A stretch of 64,000 nucleotides of DNA from Gallibacterium trehalosifermentans (GTDB lineage: Bacteria > Pseudomonadota > Gammaproteobacteria > Enterobacterales > Pasteurellaceae): positions 496,001 through 560,000 of the forward strand of contig NZ_JBHLWB010000001.1 in assembly GCF_042433055.1 (NCBI RefSeq), written 5' to 3'. Positions 59,972-64,000 of the stretch are shown here, piece after piece. A program made the translations under genes and the position numbers. Under the pieces are notes generated by a model. It saw only the letters and a program-made list of their open reading frames with translations. It was not told where the DNA came from and searched no databases. Position 1 is the first letter of the stretch. Every line of letters begins with the position of its first letter.

Positions 59972-62620
59972 ATGAAGCATATAAATAATGCCACCACTTC
60001 AACATCAGCAAAAATTTCAGCTATTAAGCGTATTTCTCCTTTTTGGTTGCTACCTTTTATTGCATTTTGTGTCGGTGTCATCTTGTTCTACCAACTACAT
60101 AAAGAACAGGGGGAACAGATTACCATCTATTTTTCAGAAGGATCAGGTTTAGTCGCGGAGAAAACACCGATTAAATATCAAGGATTACAGATTGGGTTAG
60201 TGAAAAAAGTCAGTTTCACCTCTGATATGCAATCTGTACAAGTCATTGCCAATATTTATCCTGAAGCAGCTACAGTATTGCGTGAAGATACTAAATTTTG
60301 GATTGTACAACCTACTGCTACCCTAGCAGGCGTTTCTGGCTTAGATACATTAGTTTCGGGTAACTATATCACCTTATCGCCAGGAAAAGGCGAAGAAGCG
60401 GACACCTTTATAGCCGAAGATAGAGGTCCTATTGCCGAATTAAATGAAGGAGATTTATTAATCCATTTAATTGCTGATGATCTTGGTTCAGTGGAGTTAG
60501 GCTCAAGTATTTTTTTTCGTAAAGTCCCTGTGGGGAAAGTAAACAATTATAGTTTTACCAACGAGAAAAAAGTCGCTATCGATATTATCATTTACAAACA
60601 ATATGCCAAATTTGTAAAACAAAACAGTCGTTTCTGGAATATTAGTGGCATTAAAGTAGATGCCAACCTAAATGGCATTTCTGTCAATATGGATAGTGTA
60701 AGAGCGATCCTGCAAGGTGCGATTGCATTTGATTCACCTGATGATAGTCCAGAAGCTAAAAATAATAGCCAGTTTTCTCTCTATTCATCAATTAAAGCGG
60801 CCAAACGTGGCTTAAATATTGATATTACCTTGCCATCAGATACATCTGGCCTAAAAGAAAATGAAACTCCCGTCTATTTTCGTGATTTACAAGTCGGCGT
60901 TCTCAGTGAAATTAATTATGATGAAGAAGACGAGACTGAACTACATAGCTACAAAACAACTCAAGCTAAACTATTAGTAGATCCAAGTTTGCAACATAAT
61001 TTAAAAACAGGGACAAAAATTGTGTTACGCGATCGTCCATCACTAGCTGAAATAACCAATATTACCCAATTTTTACAGGGGAAATATTTTGAAATTGTCG
61101 AAGGAAGCGGCGATCCCTCTCTCACTTTCAATGTAACCAAACAATCAGAATTATTAGTACAACAACCAGGCGTATTAATACTGACACTGACTGCACCACA
61201 AACCTATAATATTGAAGAGGGGCAGCCAGTTACTTATAACGGTATGAAAATTGGCGAAATTGTTTCTCGTCATGTTGATATTAATCGTACCGCATTCAAG
61301 ATTGCCATACTTGCTACCTATCGTCATCTCATCAATGCAGATACCCGTTTCATCGCTGCCAGTAATGTAAACTTAGAACTTAATAGTGATGGTATTCAGA
61401 TGAATGTTACTTCACCTCGTAGATGGCTACAAGGTGGAATTAGTGTCTTATTGCAGTCTGATAAAAAAACTGCACCACTAGAAACCTATCCACTATATGA
61501 AAATAGCAGTAATGCTTTAGCAGGTATTACCTCCAATGATATTAATCCAACTATTGTACTCACTACAAAAGAACTCCCTGATATTAGCCAAAATTCATTA
61601 GTGCTTTATCGACGCTTTCCTGTAGGAAAAATTTTGAATATTACGCCAACTAAACAAGGCTTTGCCATTGATGTCTTTATTAATCAACAATATCGTCATC
61701 TTTTTACTAAACAAAGTCGTTTCTGGGCAGAAAGTGCGGTACAAGTCAATATGTCATTACAAGGTGTTGATATTAAAGCTGCACCAGTCGCACGATTATT
61801 AAAAGGCGCTATCAGCTTTGATAATATTGCTCAAGGTGGGTTACAAACGATTCTCTATCCAGATCAAACCTCGGCATTAGCGGCAGGACAACAAATTCAA
61901 TTAATTACTAATGATGCAACTAACCTCAACACAGGATTACCACTACGTTATCTAGGCGTTACTATTGGTTCTATTCAAAACATCAAACTTGATGATAAAA
62001 AACAACAAGTTATTGCAGATGCGTTGATCATTGGTGATTATTTTAGAAAATTAAGCAAACAAGGCAGTCGCTTTACCCTTATCACTCCGCAAATTTCAGC
62101 AGATGGGGTACAAAATTTAGATGCACTCTTCAAACCTTATATTGATGTAAGTTTTGGAAATGGTACCAAGCAAACACAATTTACATTAACGCAGAATGTT
62201 GACAGCAATAAATACCGCAACGGCTTCCCACTTGTTGTAGAAACAGAAAATGCGGCATCACTTTCTGTGGGGGCACCTGTGCTATATCGTGGCGTTGAGG
62301 TTGGTGAAATTAGTAATATTCAACTCAATACTACAGCTGATCGCGTATTTGTTGATTTAAAAATCGGACAACAATATAAACATCTCGTCCGTCAAAATAG
62401 TGAATTTTGGTTAGCCTCTGGCTACTCTTTAGATGTTGGCTGGCGTGGTGTAAATTTAGAAACAGGTACAGCGCAACAACTTTTACGTGGTGGTATCGCT
62501 TTCTCTACGCCATCTGGCAAAGTTGTACAACCTATCGCAAAACCTTATCAACACTTCTTATTACAAACGAAGAAACCTGTTGAAAGTAAAACTTGGAATC
62601 AAGGTAGTGCGGCAGAATAA
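59972..62620 (+). CDS. letB: LetB/YebT-like seven-MCE-domain lipid transport protein
   Basis: A periplasm-spanning protein of 882 residues. One N-terminal membrane helix (ISPFWLLPFIAFCVGVILFY, about residues 21-40) is followed by seven MCE domains. Their starts are recognisable (EQITIYFSEGSGL, LLIHLIADDLGSV, GLNIDITLPSDTSGL, VLILTLTAPQTYNI, TIVLTTKELPDI, IQLITNDATNL, FPLVVETENAAS), each with a (V/Y)xYxGxxVGxI motif. Seven domains match E. coli LetB, which forms a tunnel for lipid movement between the membranes. The start at 59972 has AGGA upstream and gives the usual length. The partner letA is not next to it; hemH is. Confidence 0.9.
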   Translation: MKHINNATTSTSAKISAIKRISPFWLLPFIAFCVGVILFYQLHKEQGEQITIYFSEGSGLVAEKTPIKYQGLQIGLVKKVSFTSDMQSVQVIANIYPEAATVLREDTKFWIVQPTATLAGVSGLDTLVSGNYITLSPGKGEEADTFIAEDRGPIAELNEGDLLIHLIADDLGSVELGSSIFFRKVPVGKVNNYSFTNEKKVAIDIIIYKQYAKFVKQNSRFWNISGIKVDANLNGISVNMDSVRAILQGAIAFDSPDDSPEAKNNSQFSLYSSIKAAKRGLNIDITLPSDTSGLKENETPVYFRDLQVGVLSEINYDEEDETELHSYKTTQAKLLVDPSLQHNLKTGTKIVLRDRPSLAEITNITQFLQGKYFEIVEGSGDPSLTFNVTKQSELLVQQPGVLILTLTAPQTYNIEEGQPVTYNGMKIGEIVSRHVDINRTAFKIAILATYRHLINADTRFIAASNVNLELNSDGIQMNVTSPRRWLQGGISVLLQSDKKTAPLETYPLYENSSNALAGITSNDINPTIVLTTKELPDISQNSLVLYRRFPVGKILNITPTKQGFAIDVFINQQYRHLFTKQSRFWAESAVQVNMSLQGVDIKAAPVARLLKGAISFDNIAQGGLQTILYPDQTSALAAGQQIQLITNDATNLNTGLPLRYLGVTIGSIQNIKLDDKKQQVIADALIIGDYFRKLSKQGSRFTLITPQISADGVQNLDALFKPYIDVSFGNGTKQTQFTLTQNVDSNKYRNGFPLVVETENAASLSVGAPVLYRGVEVGEISNIQLNTTADRVFVDLKIGQQYKHLVRQNSEFWLASGYSLDVGWRGVNLETGTAQQLLRGGIAFSTPSGKVVQPIAKPYQHFLLQTKKPVESKTWNQGSAAE

Positions 62621-62647
62621 GTATGAAATAAATACATCACTGACAAA

Positions 62648-62762
62648 ATGGCGGAGTCCTTTCCAGCTGAATCTCGGCACACAAAGTTCTAACTTGGGCT
62701 GCTTTCTTCCGAACCTGACCCGCTGAGCAAGAGTTTGTTGCGAGGAACCGAAAAGGACTCCA
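62648..62762 (-). ncRNA. ffs: 4.5S RNA, signal recognition particle RNA
   Basis: The minus strand carries the SRP domain IV core GTCAGGTTCGGAAGAAAGCA, with the tetraloop-like GGAA and the asymmetric internal loop that bind Ffh. The ends pair perfectly: GGAGTCCTTT near the 5' end with AAAGGACTCC near the 3' end. The size is about 114 nt, the bacterial short form. It works with Ffh in co-translational targeting of membrane proteins. The exact ends are estimated. The overlapping protein frames on this strand are spurious. Confidence 0.95.
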
Positions 62763-62789
62763 TAGATGACTGTCGAAAAGACGGCTCGC

Positions 62790-62818
62790 ATTATCTGATA
62801 AATAGATAGGAAATGCAA
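62790..62818 (-). promoter_or_regulatory. Promoter of ffs
   Basis: Minus-strand TTGCAT (62813-62818) and GATAAT (62790-62795), 17-base spacer, followed by a GC-rich discriminator (GCGAGCCG) like that of growth-rate-controlled stable RNA genes. A short 5' leader would need processing, as for E. coli 4.5S RNA. Confidence 0.75.
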
Positions 62819-62855
62819 GCTCGCTAAGTATCATTACTTTTTCTTTTGCTAATTA

Positions 62856-64000
62856 TTAACCATTCGCAATCTCTTCTAATTCCGCCCAACGCGTCAACGC
62901 ATCATCTAATGCCTGCTCTTGTTCGGCTAATTGCTGTAATTTTGCACTGGTTATTTCATTTGCTTGAGTGAAAAAATCTGGGTGGTTAATTTCTGCTTGT
63001 AACTGCTGAATTTGTTGCTCTAAATTTTCTAACAAAGTCGGCATCTGAGCTAATTCCTGTTGCTCTTTATAAGACAACTTCACTTTACGTACTTTATTAG
63101 TACGAAACTCTTGCTTCTTATCCTGTTTCTCATCACTCTCTTTTTTATTTAGCGGTAATTCTGCTTGTTTTTGTGCTAACACATTAGCTTGCTGCTGTTT
63201 GGCATCATGATAACCACCAACATATTTATTCAAGACACCACCACCTTCAAAAATAAAACACTCTGTCGCCGTATTATCAATAAATTGGCGATCGTGGCTA
63301 ACGATTATCACTGTACCTGCATATTCCGTTAACAGTTCTTCTAATAATTCGAGTGTTTCTACATCAAGATCGTTTGTTGGTTCATCTAAAATCAATAAAT
63401 TATTCGGTTTTAACAATAATTTTGCTAATAACAAACGATTTTTTTCACCACCAGACAGCGCCTTAACTGGCGTCATTGCTCGCTTTGGTGGAAATAGGAA
63501 GTCTTGCAAATAGCCTAAAACATGGCGTTTTATCCCATTGACTTCCACATCTTGTTTACCATCTGCGACATTATCCATTACTGTTTTTTCTGGATCGAGC
63601 AATGAACGATATTGATCAAAATAAGCGACTTCTAATTTCGTCCCCGTATGTACTCGTCCTGAAGTTGGTTGCAATTCCCCTAATAGCAATTTAATAAACG
63701 TTGTTTTTCCGCAACCGTTTGGACCAATTAAAGCAATTTTATCGCCCCGTAAAATTGTCGTGGAAAAATCCTTTAATAAAACTTTATCACCAATTTGGTA
63801 GCTAAGATTTTCCATTTCAAAGACAATCTTTCCTGAACGCACCGCATTATCGACTTGGATATTCGCTTTTCCCATCACATCTCGACGTTGACGGCGTTCT
63901 TCTCGCATCGCTTTCAATGCACGCACTCGTCCCTCATTACGTGTTCGTCTTGCTTCAATGCCTTTACGGATCCAAACTTCCTCTTGCGCTAACCGCTTAT
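62856..64000 (-). CDS. uup: ABC-F ATPase Uup, C-terminal part (5' end outside the window)
   Basis: A soluble ABC-F protein linked to ribosome function and to control of transposon excision. The frame runs open to the window edge (AQEEVWIRKGIEARRTRNEG), so it is partial. It contains the inter-domain linker, then the second ABC domain: Walker A GPNGCGKTT, signature LSGGEKNRLLLAK, Walker B LILDEPTNDLD and switch His in VSHDRQF. The C-terminal coiled coil (KVRKVKLSYKEQQELAQM onwards) is the Uup DNA-binding extension, which separates it from EttA. It is transcribed toward ffs, 93 bases away. Confidence 0.94.
   Translation of the reverse strand, partial: KRLAQEEVWIRKGIEARRTRNEGRVRALKAMREERRQRRDVMGKANIQVDNAVRSGKIVFEMENLSYQIGDKVLLKDFSTTILRGDKIALIGPNGCGKTTFIKLLLGELQPTSGRVHTGTKLEVAYFDQYRSLLDPEKTVMDNVADGKQDVEVNGIKRHVLGYLQDFLFPPKRAMTPVKALSGGEKNRLLLAKLLLKPNNLLILDEPTNDLDVETLELLEELLTEYAGTVIIVSHDRQFIDNTATECFIFEGGGVLNKYVGGYHDAKQQQANVLAQKQAELPLNKKESDEKQDKKQEFRTNKVRKVKLSYKEQQELAQMPTLLENLEQQIQQLQAEINHPDFFTQANEITSAKLQQLAEQEQALDDALTRWAELEEIANG

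Noticed and set aside
61732..61740. DNA uptake signal AAGTGCGGT (and ACCGCTTGT at 33223-33231)
   Set aside because: Only one exact copy of each core was seen by eye, too few to infer an uptake-signal class or function here.
62561..62834. Two minus-strand frames of 65-85 codons
   Set aside because: They overlap the 4.5S RNA gene and its promoter; the RNA explains the sequence.
1..64000. tRNA or rRNA genes
   Set aside because: No tRNA T-arm-like or rRNA sequence was noticed; the only stable RNA recognised is ffs.

Overview
The window looks like a chromosomal segment of a member of the Pasteurellaceae (gammaproteobacteria). The run ribH-nusB-thiL-pgpA followed by a LysE/RhtC exporter matches, from memory, the Haemophilus influenzae order. 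ydiJ-menI-hemH, potABCD, a P5-type OmpA, MatP, EttA and an ESPR-type trimeric autotransporter all fit the same family. I cannot name the genus. The DNA is AT-rich, and both classical uptake-signal cores of the family are rare (one exact copy of each seen).

Layout. 1-3.6 kb: the 3' end of mrcB, a LysO-type lysine exporter, and a single-chain DUF262/DUF1524 (GmrSD-like) protein that may be a defence nuclease. 3.8-20.9 kb: one gene for a 5687-residue trimeric autotransporter adhesin with collagen-like repeat modules; its 1.1-kb upstream region holds two long poly-G tracts. 21.9-24.6 kb: a dense toxin-antitoxin island. It holds an orphan HicB with its own operator, a ribbon-helix-helix protein overlapping a 56-codon ORF, a type III ToxIN system (RNA repeats, terminator, ToxN-like toxin), a higB remnant with an intact higA, and a candidate type I Ibs/Sib-like system with a 19-residue hydrophobic peptide and a consensus antisense promoter. 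24.6-46.7 kb: mostly housekeeping genes. They include an esterase/ATP-grasp pair, ettA, riboflavin/thiamine/phospholipid genes, matP, sohB, pepT, the spermidine/putrescine importer potABCD, transporters, LrgAB, a secreted nuclease, the CsdA/CsdE sulfur pair and cytochrome b562. Two copies of a mobile-looking dispersed repeat sit here, one with perfect 27-bp inverted ends and a (TCTAAA)n tract, the other flanked by a 17-bp direct repeat at the potD terminator.

46.9-51.1 kb: three type I-F-like CRISPR arrays (26, 14 and 13 repeats) with no cas gene in the window. Arrays 1 and 3 have near-identical leaders in inverted orientation; array 2 has no leader in the right orientation; a HicAB toxin-antitoxin pair lies between arrays 1 and 2. 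51.2-64 kb: a MOSC protein, an MFS exporter, a YbjN-like protein, ompA, the ydiJ-menI-hemH operon, letB (seven MCE domains, no letA beside it), the 4.5S RNA gene ffs, and the 3' part of uup.

The most notable systems are the composite TA island, with type I, II and III modules in under 3 kb, and the leader-duplicated, cas-less CRISPR cluster. Two spacers in array 1 differ only at two third-codon positions, which points to repeated capture from related phages. All family assignments come from reading motifs by eye; no search was run.
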